Source: a bacterium (lineage in GTDB: Bacteria; Myxococcota_A; Polyangia; Nannocystales; Nannocystaceae). Taken from it: a stretch of 64,000 nucleotides of DNA. Positions 8,336 through 17,207 of the stretch are shown in pieces (the stretch's first letter is position 1; every line of letters starts with the position of its first letter). The position numbers were made by a program, and so were the translations under genes. Location: positions 62,001-126,000 of the forward strand of contig JANSYI010000003.1 of NCBI GenBank assembly GCA_024742475.1. The letters run 5' to 3'. The notes below the pieces were generated by a model that saw nothing but the letters and a program-made list of their open reading frames with translations, was not told where the DNA came from and made no database searches.

Positions 8336-8616
8336 GCGAGTCCAAGCCGGAACCATCCGACTTCGAGCTCGCGGCCGCGCATGCGGCCAACGGCGTGTAC
8401 AAGGCCGTCGCCGAGCACCCCCTGGCGACCGTCGCCGCGGGCGCGGGCGTGGGCTACGTGCTCGCGGCGGGCGTGCCTTCGTGGCTCGTCCGCGCAGGTG
8501 CGACGGTTGCCCTGCGCACCGTCACGCGCGAGGTCATTCGCGCCGCCGTCGAGACGGTCAAGCGGGCCGACGACGCTGCCGAGGCGGCAGATCACATCGT
8601 GGACGTGGACGGATGA
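8332..8616 (+). CDS. small putative membrane protein of the stress cluster
   Basis: A 94-residue protein translationally coupled to the DUF883-like gene. A central segment (LATVAAGAGVGYVLAAGVPSW) is hydrophobic and glycine-rich, echoing the upstream proteins; the C-terminus is an amphipathic helix with Arg, Lys and Asp. No named family is recognised. The operon YtxH, DUF883-like and this gene suggests an envelope-stress or stationary-phase function, which is inference from neighbours. Confidence 0.6.
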   Translation: MSESKPEPSDFELAAAHAANGVYKAVAEHPLATVAAGAGVGYVLAAGVPSWLVRAGATVALRTVTREVIRAAVETVKRADDAAEAADHIVDVDG

Positions 8617-8653
8617 CTTGAACGCCGCCCCGGGTGCGTCAGGCCGTGGGTCC

Positions 8654-10303
8654 ATGCCCTCGAATACCGCCTCCGTCGTCGTGTCCGCCCTCGAAGCCGA
8701 GGGCGTCGATCGCATCTTCGGCGTTCCCGGCGAAGAAAACCTGGCCTTTCTCGAAGCGCTGCGTAGCTCCCCCATCGAAGTCGTCCTCACCCGGCACGAA
8801 CAACACGCCGCCTTCCTTGCCGCAAACCTCGGCCGCCTCACGGGCACGCCGGGCGTTTGCTTTTCTACGTTGGGCCCCGGCGCGACCAACCTGGCCACGG
8901 GGCTCGCCTATGCGCAGACCGGGCGCATGCCCCTGGTCGCGATCACGGGCCAGAAGAAGCTTCGCGGCAACGATGAGGGGGAGTTCCAGCAGGTGCGCGT
9001 CGTCGAGTCGATGCGACCGCTCGTCCACCGCGCCGAGACGATCATCGATGGAGCCGACGCGCTCCATCTGGTCCGCCGCGCGTTCCGGGACGCATCCCAG
9101 GGGGCGGCGTGCCTGCTCGAGCTCCCCCAAGATGTCGCCTTGGAGCCCCGCGACGCGATGGACGTGCCCGCGCCGTGCAAGCCCACGCTGGGGCCCGCGC
9201 CGCGCGAAGCCGTCGGGGCGGCAGCGGATCTGCTGTCGTCGGCCGAGCTGCCGCTGCTGCTGCTCGGGGCCGGTGCCAACAACGCGCGCGTCGGCCAGGC
9301 GGCGTCGAGCCTCTGTGCAGCCACGGGGTTGTTCGCGATCACCACGCAGATGGGCAAAGGCGCCCTGAGTGCGTCGGACGAGCCGCATCTCGCCACGATC
9401 GGGGTGCACACCAAGGACTACGTGCACGCTGCGCTCGAGCGCGCCGACGTCGTGATGACCGTCGGGTACGACGTCTCGGAGCACCCACCCGAAGAATGGA
9501 ACGTCGGCAGATCCAAGGCGCTCATCCATCTCGACCGTCGCCAGGCGCGGGTGCACCGGGGCTACCTGCCCTCCGTCGAGCTGCTCGGCGACGTGCCGGC
9601 CACGCTGGAGGCGCTGCGTCGGGCCATCAAGCCGCGGACCCCTGATGCCCAGCTGGCCGCGCTGCGCGGGCAGATCCCTCAGTGGCTGGCGGCGGAAGCC
9701 GAAGCCGAGGGCCCTGCCGGCCCCGGTCGCATCGTCCGCGCGGTTCGGCGTGGCGTCAGGGCCGAGGACGTCGTGGCCCTCGACAATGGCCTGTACAAGA
9801 TCTTCTTCGCCCGGGCGTTCCCGGCGATGGGCCCTCAGCGCCTGCTGCTCGACAACGCGCTAGCGACGATGGGCGCCGGGCTCGCGACCGCGATGGCTGC
9901 CGCGCAGGTCGAGCCCAACCGCTTCGTCGTGGCGGTCTGCGGGGACGGGGGCTTGATGATGAACGTACAAGAGCTCGAGACGCTCGCGCGCACCGGGGCC
10001 TCGGTCTGCGTCGTCGTTCTGGTCGACGACGCCTTCGGGTTCATTCAATGGGAGCAACGAGACCGCGAGCTGGGCGAGTACTCGCTCACGTTCGACAACC
10101 CCGACTTCGTACGCCTGGCCGAAGCGTTTGGCATCCACGGCGTGGCCGTCGAGGACGCGGCGGGGCTCGAGGCGGCGCTGCGTGAGGCGAAGCACCGCGG
10201 CGGACCGTCGCTCATCCGGTGCCCCATCGAGTACCCCGAGTCCGCGCCCTTCGAGTCGGCGCTGCACGAGATCGCCGAGCGCGAGATCTTCGCGTCGAAG
10301 TGA
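8654..10303 (+). CDS. thiamine-diphosphate enzyme, acetolactate-synthase-like
   Basis: A 549-residue protein with all three ThDP-enzyme domains. FGVPGEENL and LTRHEQHAAFLA (catalytic Glu) are in the Pyr domain, a central FAD/structural domain follows, and GDGGLMMNVQELETL is in the PP domain (Mg-ThDP motif). STLGPGATNL and TGQKKLRGNDEGEFQQ are typical of acetolactate synthase large subunits. No small regulatory subunit lies nearby, so this may be a catabolic AlsS-type enzyme or a related 2-oxoacid decarboxylase or carboligase. The next gene, an aldehyde dehydrogenase, starts 46 bases downstream and may use the same substrate pool. Substrate assignment is moderate. Confidence 0.78.
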   Translation: MPSNTASVVVSALEAEGVDRIFGVPGEENLAFLEALRSSPIEVVLTRHEQHAAFLAANLGRLTGTPGVCFSTLGPGATNLATGLAYAQTGRMPLVAITGQKKLRGNDEGEFQQVRVVESMRPLVHRAETIIDGADALHLVRRAFRDASQGAACLLELPQDVALEPRDAMDVPAPCKPTLGPAPREAVGAAADLLSSAELPLLLLGAGANNARVGQAASSLCAATGLFAITTQMGKGALSASDEPHLATIGVHTKDYVHAALERADVVMTVGYDVSEHPPEEWNVGRSKALIHLDRRQARVHRGYLPSVELLGDVPATLEALRRAIKPRTPDAQLAALRGQIPQWLAAEAEAEGPAGPGRIVRAVRRGVRAEDVVALDNGLYKIFFARAFPAMGPQRLLLDNALATMGAGLATAMAAAQVEPNRFVVAVCGDGGLMMNVQELETLARTGASVCVVVLVDDAFGFIQWEQRDRELGEYSLTFDNPDFVRLAEAFGIHGVAVEDAAGLEAALREAKHRGGPSLIRCPIEYPESAPFESALHEIAEREIFASK

Positions 10304-10349
10304 ACAGGGGGGGCTTGGCGGGAGCGCTGCGCAGGCTAGGCCGTCGGCA

Positions 10350-11717
10350 ATGAAGTCCCTGGCCTCGATCAACCCTGCGACCGGAGCGTCGATCCGCGAG
10401 TACCCCATCCACACCGACGCGGAGGTCGAGGCAACGCTGGCACTGACCCACCGCGCCTCCCGAGCGTGGGCGCAGCGAAGCCTCGACGCGCGCTGCCAGG
10501 TGCTTCGCCGATGCGCCGGGTTGCTCGAGGAGCGTTCGCGTGCGCTTGCGGAGGTGATGGCCGACGAGATGGGCAAGCCGATCTGCGACGGGATCGCCGA
10601 GGCCGAGAAGTGCGCGTGGGTTTGCAACTACTACGCCGAGCACGCCGCCGAGTTCCTCGCCCGTACCGACGTGGACGCCCAGGGGGGCCGCAGCTACGTC
10701 GCCTATCGCCCACTGGGCATCGTCCTGGCCGTGATGCCGTGGAACTACCCCCTGTGGCAGGTCTTTCGCGCCGCAGCGCCCTCGCTCGCGCTCGGCAACG
10801 GGGTGGTGCTCAAGCACGCCTCCAACGTCACCGGTTGCGGCCTCGCCATCGAGGCGCTGCTGCGAGACGCAGGCGTAGATGGTGCCTTTGCGTTCCTCAA
10901 GATCGACTCGTCGTCGGTGAAGCGAGTCATCGAAGACGACCGCATCGCAGCCGTCACCGTGACGGGCAGCGTCGGGGCGGGCAGGGCGGTCGCCAAGCTG
11001 GCCGGCGGCGCGCTCAAGAAGTGTGTGCTCGAGCTCGGCGGCGCGGATCCCTACCTCGTACTCGAGGACGCTGACGTCGAGCTCGCTGCCAAGGCGTGTG
11101 CCCAGGGTCGCTTGGTCAACAACGGGCAGAGCTGCATCGCAGCCAAGCGGATGATCGTGCACCGCTCGATCGTCGGGCCGTTCACCGAGGCACTGGTCAG
11201 CGAGTTCGAGTCGCGCCGCGTCGGCGATCCCCGCAGCGAGGACACGCAGCTGGGGCCCATGGCGCGCGTCGACCTACGGGACGAGCTGGCCGGGCTCGTC
11301 AGGGCGAGCACCGCGCTGGGTGCCCGCACCGTGTGTGGGGGTGAGGTGCCCGACCGCGAGGGCGCGTGGTTTCCCCCCACGGTCCTCGATGGTGTCGACG
11401 CAACCATGGCGGTCGCGCGGGAGGAGACCTTCGGTCCCGTGGCGCCGATCATGACGGTCGATGGTGAGGACGAGGCGGTGATGCTCGCCAACGGCTCACC
11501 CTTCGGGCTGGCGTCCGCCGTGTTCTCGTCCAACATCGAGCGCGCCGAGACCCTCGGTCGCGAGCGCCTCGAGGCGGGCGCCTGCTTCATCAACCGTGCG
11601 GCGAGCTCCGACCCACGGCTGCCCTTTGGGGGGATCAAGGACTCCGGCTTCGGGCGAGAGCTGGGGATCTGGGGGATTCGCGAGTTCGCCAACACCAAAG
11701 CGGTGGTGGTGGACTGA
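10350..11717 (+). CDS. NAD(P)-dependent succinate-semialdehyde-type aldehyde dehydrogenase
   Basis: A 455-residue aldehyde dehydrogenase. The AVMPWNYPLWQ block marks the cofactor-entry region, TVTGSVGAGR the Rossmann glycine turn, LELGGADPYLV the general-base Glu, and NNGQSCIAAKR the catalytic Cys. The short length and the NNGQSCIAAKR signature match the Sad/YneI and GabD-like succinate-semialdehyde dehydrogenase subgroup. It follows the ThDP enzyme at 46 bases. Gene order would fit decarboxylation of a 2-oxoacid to an aldehyde and its oxidation, which is inference. Confidence 0.85.
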   Translation: MKSLASINPATGASIREYPIHTDAEVEATLALTHRASRAWAQRSLDARCQVLRRCAGLLEERSRALAEVMADEMGKPICDGIAEAEKCAWVCNYYAEHAAEFLARTDVDAQGGRSYVAYRPLGIVLAVMPWNYPLWQVFRAAAPSLALGNGVVLKHASNVTGCGLAIEALLRDAGVDGAFAFLKIDSSSVKRVIEDDRIAAVTVTGSVGAGRAVAKLAGGALKKCVLELGGADPYLVLEDADVELAAKACAQGRLVNNGQSCIAAKRMIVHRSIVGPFTEALVSEFESRRVGDPRSEDTQLGPMARVDLRDELAGLVRASTALGARTVCGGEVPDREGAWFPPTVLDGVDATMAVAREETFGPVAPIMTVDGEDEAVMLANGSPFGLASAVFSSNIERAETLGRERLEAGACFINRAASSDPRLPFGGIKDSGFGRELGIWGIREFANTKAVVVD

Positions 11718-11725
11718 GCGCCGGA

Positions 11726-12250
11726 TCACCGGCGGACTTCGACGGTGACCCGGCGTTCGGAGACTTCGGGTGCGCCGCAGTCGGCCGTGTGCGTGCGCGC
11801 GTCGGTGTGCAGGCGCCGCGTGTCGACCCCGAGCGTGACGAGCTCGTCTCGCACCGCGTTGGCGCGGCGCAGCGCCAGCTCGTGGTCCTCACCCCGGGCC
11901 CCTCCGGGGTCTGCGTGCCCCACGATCATCAACGCGGCGGATGCGAGCGGGGCGCGCCCGAGGCAGTCGGCGAGCGCCTGCGCCTTGCGCCGACCTCGCG
12001 GTCCCAGCGTCGCGTCGGCGCGAGCGAAGTAGAACGCGTCGCTGTCTTGCCCGCATGCGTCTGCGAGGGCAGAGCGCCCATCGCCGGGCCCGGAGTCCGA
12101 ACCCTGCGCAGCGGAGCGAGAGAGGGAGGCCCTCGCTGGGCAATCCCCGTCCCCTTGGGCCACCGTGGACATCGGCCGGTTGCACGCGGCCACCGCGAGC
12201 AAGGTCGCAGGCAGGGCGAGGCGTCGGAGGGCGTCGAAGGGCCGAAGCAT
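11726..12250 (-). CDS. OmpA-family lipoprotein
   Basis: A 174-residue lipoprotein, lipobox AVAAC (Cys 23), followed by a Ser/Gly/Asp-rich linker and an OmpA-C-like domain: FYFARADATL, MIVGHADPGG and LALRRANAVRDEL correspond to the strand, the Asp loop and the Arg helix that bind peptidoglycan. It is tail-to-tail with the aldehyde dehydrogenase (8-base gap) and begins one base after the stop of the USP fusion gene, so it is very likely co-transcribed with it. Confidence 0.82.
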   Translation of the reverse strand: MLRPFDALRRLALPATLLAVAACNRPMSTVAQGDGDCPARASLSRSAAQGSDSGPGDGRSALADACGQDSDAFYFARADATLGPRGRRKAQALADCLGRAPLASAALMIVGHADPGGARGEDHELALRRANAVRDELVTLGVDTRRLHTDARTHTADCGAPEVSERRVTVEVRR

Positions 12251-12251
12251 C

Positions 12252-13580
12252 TCAGCTCGCTCGTCGGATCAGCTTGCTCAGCTGGGTGTACGTGAACTCC
12301 TGTTGGGGGCGCAGGTGCTCCTGCACGAACGCTCTGGTCGTAGGCTCGAGCGCGGGCAGGTCGTCGTATTGCTGTTTGCCGTGCTTCTCGCCCGCTTCGA
12401 GCGCCTCGAGGGCTGTTCGGTCGCTGATGAGCGTTGCCCCACCTTCGACGAGCCGCGCAAAGACACCCCAGGCGCCCGACTCCTCGCTCGGTTCCCCGCC
12501 GAGCAAGAGGATGTGGTTGTGCAGCTGCTCGGCGCGAAGCTGATGCGACGCGCGCAGCGAGCTCAGCGTCTCGGCGACCGCACCGTCGACACGGTCGAGC
12601 GCCTGGTCGTAGGTTTCGACCGCCGCCAGCTCGCCCCGCAGCAGCTTGTCGAGCGCCTCGATCTCGTGCTCATAGGTCTGCGCCGGCGTCTCGTCGCCCG
12701 GAGGAGGGACGACGAGCGTTGGAAACGCCGAGCGGCTCGCGAGGTCGCTGCCGACGCTGCGCTGAAACAGTCGCCCGATGGTGGAGAGCTGGCGGGAACC
12801 CGTGACGACCATCGTCGCGCCGAGATGCTGCGCCGCGCCCTCGAGCGCGGTCACGATGTCGCCCGCCTCGAGCCTCAGTGGGTGCTCGACGCCGTTGTCC
12901 CGCATCCACGCTTCGATGGTGGCTCGCGCGTGGCGTTGAAAACTCTCGTGCGAGTTCAATGCGGTCGGCGCCGAGGGGAACGTGCCGTGTGGTGTGGCCA
13001 TGAAGTGGGCGATGTCGGGGATGACGTGAACGCACTCGATGGGAAGGTCGAACTGCTGGCCGAGCGTTTCGGCGAACCGCAGCGCAGCCAGGGCATTGTC
13101 CGTCGCCGTCACGCCCACGACGATCGGCCCCGCGTTGGCGTCGGGCTCGTAGTCGGGGGGAATGATGAAGACCGGGTCGTCGACGGCCCGCAGGACGCGA
13201 CGCGCCACCGAGCCGAGGGAGGAGAGCGACCAGCCATCAGATGGTTGGTTGCGGCCGAGGACCATGCCGCGGACCGACCGCGGCGTGGCTTCACGCAGGA
13301 GGCTCTCGACCGCGGAGTCGTTCTGGAGCACGCGGACGTCGTCGAAGGCCTCGCGCACGTCGAGCGCGTGCAGGGACGCTGCGGTCGACAGGCGCGCCCG
13401 CTCCCTGGGCGACCCGAGGCCGGGGTGCTCGTCGCGAAACTCGCTCACCTCCCCGACGTGCACCGCGGTCAGGTGCGGGGTGTGTTTCGCCCGGGCTGAC
13501 ATCCACGCGGCCCATCGAGCGGCACCGTGGCTACGAGAGGTCAGGTCCAGTCCAACGATCCAACGGGAGGGAGTGCTCAT
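12252..13580 (-). CDS. fusion: two universal-stress-protein domains plus DUF2383
   Basis: A 442-residue protein from the ATG at 13580 (MSTPSRWIVGLDLTS). Residues about 1-150 and 150-295 are tandem universal stress protein (UspA) domains, each starting with a beta strand and Asp (IVGLDL, IVVGVTAT) and ending with a VLGR/VTGSRQ...GS block resembling the ATP-binding loop. Residues about 310-442 are a DUF2383 four-helix bundle (LLRGELAAVETY, SHQLRAEQLHNH, EAGEKHGKQQY), homologous to the stand-alone gene at 3057-3554. The OmpA lipoprotein follows with a one-base gap; a sigma factor is divergent. The protein may couple nucleotide sensing to the ferritin-like bundle in stress. Confidence 0.85.
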   Translation of the reverse strand: MSTPSRWIVGLDLTSRSHGAARWAAWMSARAKHTPHLTAVHVGEVSEFRDEHPGLGSPRERARLSTAASLHALDVREAFDDVRVLQNDSAVESLLREATPRSVRGMVLGRNQPSDGWSLSSLGSVARRVLRAVDDPVFIIPPDYEPDANAGPIVVGVTATDNALAALRFAETLGQQFDLPIECVHVIPDIAHFMATPHGTFPSAPTALNSHESFQRHARATIEAWMRDNGVEHPLRLEAGDIVTALEGAAQHLGATMVVTGSRQLSTIGRLFQRSVGSDLASRSAFPTLVVPPPGDETPAQTYEHEIEALDKLLRGELAAVETYDQALDRVDGAVAETLSSLRASHQLRAEQLHNHILLLGGEPSEESGAWGVFARLVEGGATLISDRTALEALEAGEKHGKQQYDDLPALEPTTRAFVQEHLRPQQEFTYTQLSKLIRRAS

Positions 13581-13746
13581 GGCAGTCGGGCTAGCCAACG
13601 GGCACCGGTGCGCAACCCGTGCGGCACCGTCACAGCCTGTGCACGTGCGCACGGTCGCTCGCGAGCGGTGGCGGCCCGGCGGTGTTCATCCATATGAAAC
13701 CGTTCGATTTATTGCCTTGGCGCGAACCTGGCTTGTTAGGGCGGTG
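13581..13746. promoter_or_regulatory. divergent intergenic region, USP fusion / sigma factor
   Basis: A 166-base gap between two divergent genes. The part at about 13690-13740 is visibly AT-richer than the surroundings (CATATGAAACCG, GATTTATTGCC, CTTGTTAGGG), as expected for promoters. No exact -35/-10 pair could be assigned with confidence. Confidence 0.4.
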
Positions 13747-14808
13747 ATGAACGCCTCCGCGACGACCTCCACCGACATGACCGCCTACCTCGACTCCGCG
13801 GGCGCGTACGGACGCTGGACGCGGGAGGAAGAACACGAAGCCGCGACGGCGCTGGTCGAGGCGCGACGTCAGTGCTGGGACGCCGCGCTCCGGGTCCGCA
13901 GCCGGGTCCGCAAGCTGCTCTCGACAGAGATCGACGAGGCGCTGTGGGGCGCGGGCGCCGACCGTGCGGCACTGCTCGCGGCGCTCGATGCCGCGGACCC
14001 CGAGCGCGAAACGCTGCGCCGCCTCCTCGAGGCCCGGTCGCTCGGCCATCGGACGCGACAGAACATCGAGCGCGCGCAGGCTCGCTACCTTCGGCTTCGC
14101 AACCGCTTCGTCTGTCACAACCTTCGGCTCGTCGTCTCCATCGCGGGTCGGCTTGGTCGCTTCCACATGTCACTCGCGGACAGGGTGCAGGAGGGCAACT
14201 TCGGGCTGCTCAAGGCGATCGACCGCTTCGACCCCGAGCGCGGGACTCGTTTCTCCACCTACGCCGGCTGGTGGATCCGTCACACGGTCACGCGCGCCCT
14301 GATGAACCACGGGCGGACCGTCCGCGTCCCGGGGCACCTGCATGTCGCGTTCACCAAGGTTCGCCGCGTTCGGCCGGCCCTTGCCGCGCAGCTCGGCCGC
14401 GCGCCCACCGACCAAGAGCTGTCCGAGCACACCGGCGTCCCCGTCGAGCGGGTGTCGGCCGCCGTGCAGGCCATGGAGGCGCGCGCGGTCACCCTCGACT
14501 CTCCGCAGGGCGAGCAGCGCACGCTGGGCGACATGCTGGCCGACCCCCGGGTCGAGGAGTGGACCGACCGCGTCGAAGAGTCGGTCGACGTCCCGCTCGC
14601 GACGAAGGCGCTCGAGGTGCTCGACGCGAAGGCGCGGCGGATCCTGCAACATCGCTACGGGCTCGAGGGCGCCGAGACCAAGACGCTGCGCGAGCTCGGA
14701 GCCGACTACGGCGTCTCGCGCGAGCGGATCCGGCAGCTCCAGGTGCGTGCGACCCAGCGGCTGCGCACCGAGATGGAGCGCTCGGCGGTGCCGTCGGTGG
14801 CGCTCTGA
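13747..14808 (+). CDS. sigma-70 family RNA polymerase sigma factor
   Basis: A 353-residue sigma factor. Region 1.2 is DMTAYLDSAGAYGRWTREEE at the N-terminus; an insert of about 60 residues precedes region 2 (NLRLVVSIAGRL, VQEGNFGLLKAIDRFDPERG, FSTYAGWWIRHTVTRAL), region 3 (HLHVAFTKVRR, PTDQELSEHTG) and region 4 with the -35 helix-turn-helix (LRELGADYGVSRERIRQLQ). It lacks the long region 1.1 of the housekeeping factor, so it is a group 2 or group 3 alternative factor. The divergent stress gene next to it suggests a stress regulon. An in-frame GTG lies one codon upstream of the chosen ATG. Confidence 0.92.
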   Translation: MNASATTSTDMTAYLDSAGAYGRWTREEEHEAATALVEARRQCWDAALRVRSRVRKLLSTEIDEALWGAGADRAALLAALDAADPERETLRRLLEARSLGHRTRQNIERAQARYLRLRNRFVCHNLRLVVSIAGRLGRFHMSLADRVQEGNFGLLKAIDRFDPERGTRFSTYAGWWIRHTVTRALMNHGRTVRVPGHLHVAFTKVRRVRPALAAQLGRAPTDQELSEHTGVPVERVSAAVQAMEARAVTLDSPQGEQRTLGDMLADPRVEEWTDRVEESVDVPLATKALEVLDAKARRILQHRYGLEGAETKTLRELGADYGVSRERIRQLQVRATQRLRTEMERSAVPSVAL

Positions 14809-14821
14809 TTGACGGCGACGA

Positions 14822-15628
14822 TCAGTCCTCCGCGCACCGGCAGACGAGGTCGATCCCCGGCAGCCCCGTGCAGGCGCACGTCGACCCGGGACAGCATTCG
14901 TCGTTGTCTTCGCTGCAACGGGTCGGACTGTTCGCGGCGATGCACAGCTCGCAATCGTTCGTGTCGTATGTGCACTCCTTCGTGCATCCGAGCTCGCCAC
15001 CGACGAAATAGCCGCGCGCAACCTCCTCGCATGAGCGCGCCACCGGCATCCCCGGCTCGCAGTCCTCGGGCGGCTCCACGACGCTGTCGCCGCACTCGGG
15101 GGGCTCGGAGCACGTCGAGATGTCGTAGATGCAATCCTCGTTGCACATCGCGTCCGTGTCTCCCGCGTTGAAGGCGGTGCACGGAACGCTGCCGTCCTCG
15201 CACTGCTCTGGAGGCTCGACGATGCCGTTTCCGCAGGCCGGTCCGCTGGGACCCCCGCTCGATTCATCGCCGGTCTCGGGCCCGTCGGTGGGCGACCCCG
15301 TGGCGCTGCCGGTCGGGTCGGCGCTCGTCGTGGAGGTGACCGAGGCCGAGGTCGCGGCCTGGGTTACGCTCGAGGTGCCAGATCCGTCCGCACCCGTCGA
15401 CGAGGCCGAGGCCGCGGCGCCGACGCTGCAGCTTGGCGTGGGCGCCTCGTCGACGCACCCGTCGTTCTGCTCGACGCACACGTTGCAGTACATCTGAGCA
15501 CCGCCACGCTCCACGCAGGTGACATCGCCGTCCTGGTTGCCACAGTGGGACGCGTTGAGGCGCAGACACGACCCTGTGAGCGGGGCCATGAGCACAAAGG
15601 ACAAAAAAAGGCGAGCAGAACGATCCAC
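14822..15628 (-). CDS. Cys-rich lipoprotein with CGDG-type repeats
   Basis: A 268-residue protein from the GTG at 15628 (MDRSARLFLSF), which gives a clean signal peptide with lipobox PLTGSC. Upstream in-frame starts would overlap the divergent kinase gene. A Cys-rich N-terminal part is followed by a Thr/Ser/Gly/Asp linker, then Cys repeats beginning CGNGIVEPPEQCEDG and CGDSVVEPPEDCEPG, the Myxococcus Cys-rich repeat type, and a C-terminal Cys cluster ending VCRCAED. It is likely surface-exposed; the function is unknown. It is tail-to-tail with the sigma factor. Confidence 0.75.
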   Translation of the reverse strand: MDRSARLFLSFVLMAPLTGSCLRLNASHCGNQDGDVTCVERGGAQMYCNVCVEQNDGCVDEAPTPSCSVGAAASASSTGADGSGTSSVTQAATSASVTSTTSADPTGSATGSPTDGPETGDESSGGPSGPACGNGIVEPPEQCEDGSVPCTAFNAGDTDAMCNEDCIYDISTCSEPPECGDSVVEPPEDCEPGMPVARSCEEVARGYFVGGELGCTKECTYDTNDCELCIAANSPTRCSEDNDECCPGSTCACTGLPGIDLVCRCAED

Positions 15629-15680
15629 GCGAGGCGATGCACCGTAGCATAGGGGCGTGGGCGTGCAGGCCCACCAGAGC

Positions 15681-17207
15681 ATGGCTTCAACCCCCGAAGA
15701 GTCCGCTTCGCTCGTTGGAGAGACGTACGACCCCGGCACTGTGCTGGCGGAGCGCTACCGTGTCGTGCGCGCCCTTGGAGAGGGCGGCATGGGCCAGGTC
15801 TACGAGTGCGTGCACGTCGAGGTCGGCCGCAGGGTGGCCCTCAAGGTGCTGCAACCGTGGCTTGCCGACCACGCCGTCGGAAAGCGGCTTCGCGCCGAGG
15901 CTCGGGCAGCGAGCGCCGCCGGCCACCCCAACATCGTCGAGGTGTTCGACGCGGGCCGCCTCGACGACGGCCGCCCGTTCTTGGCGATGGAGTACTTGGA
16001 CGGTCGCACCCTGCTCGATTTCATCCGCGCCTGCGGGCGCCTGAGTCTGCACGATCTGATCGAGGTTGGCGCGCAGGTGGCACGAGGGCTTCACGCGGCC
16101 CACCTCGCCGGGATCATTCACCGCGACCTCAAGCCCGAAAACGTCATGCTCGTCGAGCGCGACGGGACGCGCGTGGTCAAGGTCGTCGACTTCGGTATCG
16201 CGTTCGAGGTGACCGACGGCAAGCGCGTGACGCGGGAAGGCATGGCGGTAGGCACCCCGCAATACATGGCGCCCGAGCAGGTGCTCGGCGCCGCGGGTAC
16301 ACCCTCCTTCGACATCTACTCGCTCGGCGTCCTGCTCTTCGAGATGTGGACCGGCCAGACCCCGTTCGAGGAGGGGACCTCGGCCGAGATCCTCGAGGCC
16401 AAGATGCAAAAGACGGTGCCGCGGGTGGAGGATTGGAGGCCGGATACGCCGGCGTGGCTCGCAGGGCTCCTTGCCGAGTGCTTCGCCTACGCGCCACAGG
16501 AGAGACCCGAGTCCGCGCTGATCGTCGCGCAGCGGCTCGAGGCGGGGATGACCTCGGTCGTCGTGGTGCCCTCGACCGCGCCCACGGCCACGATGGAGAT
16601 TCCCGCACCCCGGCGGGGGGGCGTGCTCTGGGTGGGCCTGGCCGCGGGCGCCGCGGCCGCGACCGTGGCGGTCATGTGGGTCACACGCCCGGAGCCGTCG
16701 TCGATGCGCGCGGGCATGCAGCTCTCGGTTCCCGCCACCGTGCAGCCATGGACGCCGCCGGAGCCACCCGTCGATCCGGAGCCTGCCCCGGAGCTTCCAC
16801 CCTCGCCCGAACCGCTGGAACCGCGAGAGGAGCCAGATCCGCCGCAGAAGACCAGGCCACCGAAGGTGCGGACCCCCCAGGAGCCTCTGCCCGACATCGC
16901 TGCGGATCCGCCCACGCCCGCCGTCGCCAAGCCGAAGCCGAAGCCGAAGCCCAAGGCGCCGCAGGTCAACTGCGACGGCGTCGAGAAGCGCGCCCGGCAG
17001 GCCCGCGGCAAGCACCTGTGGCAGCCGGTCCTCGAGGAGGTGCAGAAGAAGCGCTGCTGGGCGAGCGCGGCCGAGCGGACCAAGCTCCACGTGCTCGCGC
17101 TCAAGGAACTCGGGCGGTTCGAGTCCTGTGCGAAGGTGGCGGCGGGGAGCCGGGACCCGGAGATTCAGTCATGGAAGCGCTTGTGCGAGAAACGAGCCGA
17201 GGGATGA
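15681..17207 (+). CDS. Hanks-type Ser/Thr protein kinase, membrane-anchored
   Basis: A 508-residue kinase from the ATG at 15681 (a GTG at 15657 is the alternative). The kinase domain covers about residues 22-285: GEGGMGQVYE glycine loop, VALKVL lysine, HRDLKPEN catalytic loop, DFGIA, then MAPEQ. One transmembrane helix lies at about 314-334 (VLWVGLAAGAAAATVAVMWV), followed by a Pro/Glu/Lys-rich stretch and a small Cys-containing domain (VNCDGVEKRARQARG, ESCAKVAAG). The stop overlaps the start of a membrane protein gene. The same two-gene arrangement, with homologous partners, recurs at 34462-37727. Confidence 0.93.
   Translation: MASTPEESASLVGETYDPGTVLAERYRVVRALGEGGMGQVYECVHVEVGRRVALKVLQPWLADHAVGKRLRAEARAASAAGHPNIVEVFDAGRLDDGRPFLAMEYLDGRTLLDFIRACGRLSLHDLIEVGAQVARGLHAAHLAGIIHRDLKPENVMLVERDGTRVVKVVDFGIAFEVTDGKRVTREGMAVGTPQYMAPEQVLGAAGTPSFDIYSLGVLLFEMWTGQTPFEEGTSAEILEAKMQKTVPRVEDWRPDTPAWLAGLLAECFAYAPQERPESALIVAQRLEAGMTSVVVVPSTAPTATMEIPAPRRGGVLWVGLAAGAAAATVAVMWVTRPEPSSMRAGMQLSVPATVQPWTPPEPPVDPEPAPELPPSPEPLEPREEPDPPQKTRPPKVRTPQEPLPDIAADPPTPAVAKPKPKPKPKAPQVNCDGVEKRARQARGKHLWQPVLEEVQKKRCWASAAERTKLHVLALKELGRFESCAKVAAGSRDPEIQSWKRLCEKRAEG

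Noticed and set aside
15629..15739. Longer N-terminus of the Cys-rich lipoprotein (start at 15739)
   Set aside because: It would overlap the divergent kinase gene and would bury the signal peptide; the GTG at 15628 fits better.
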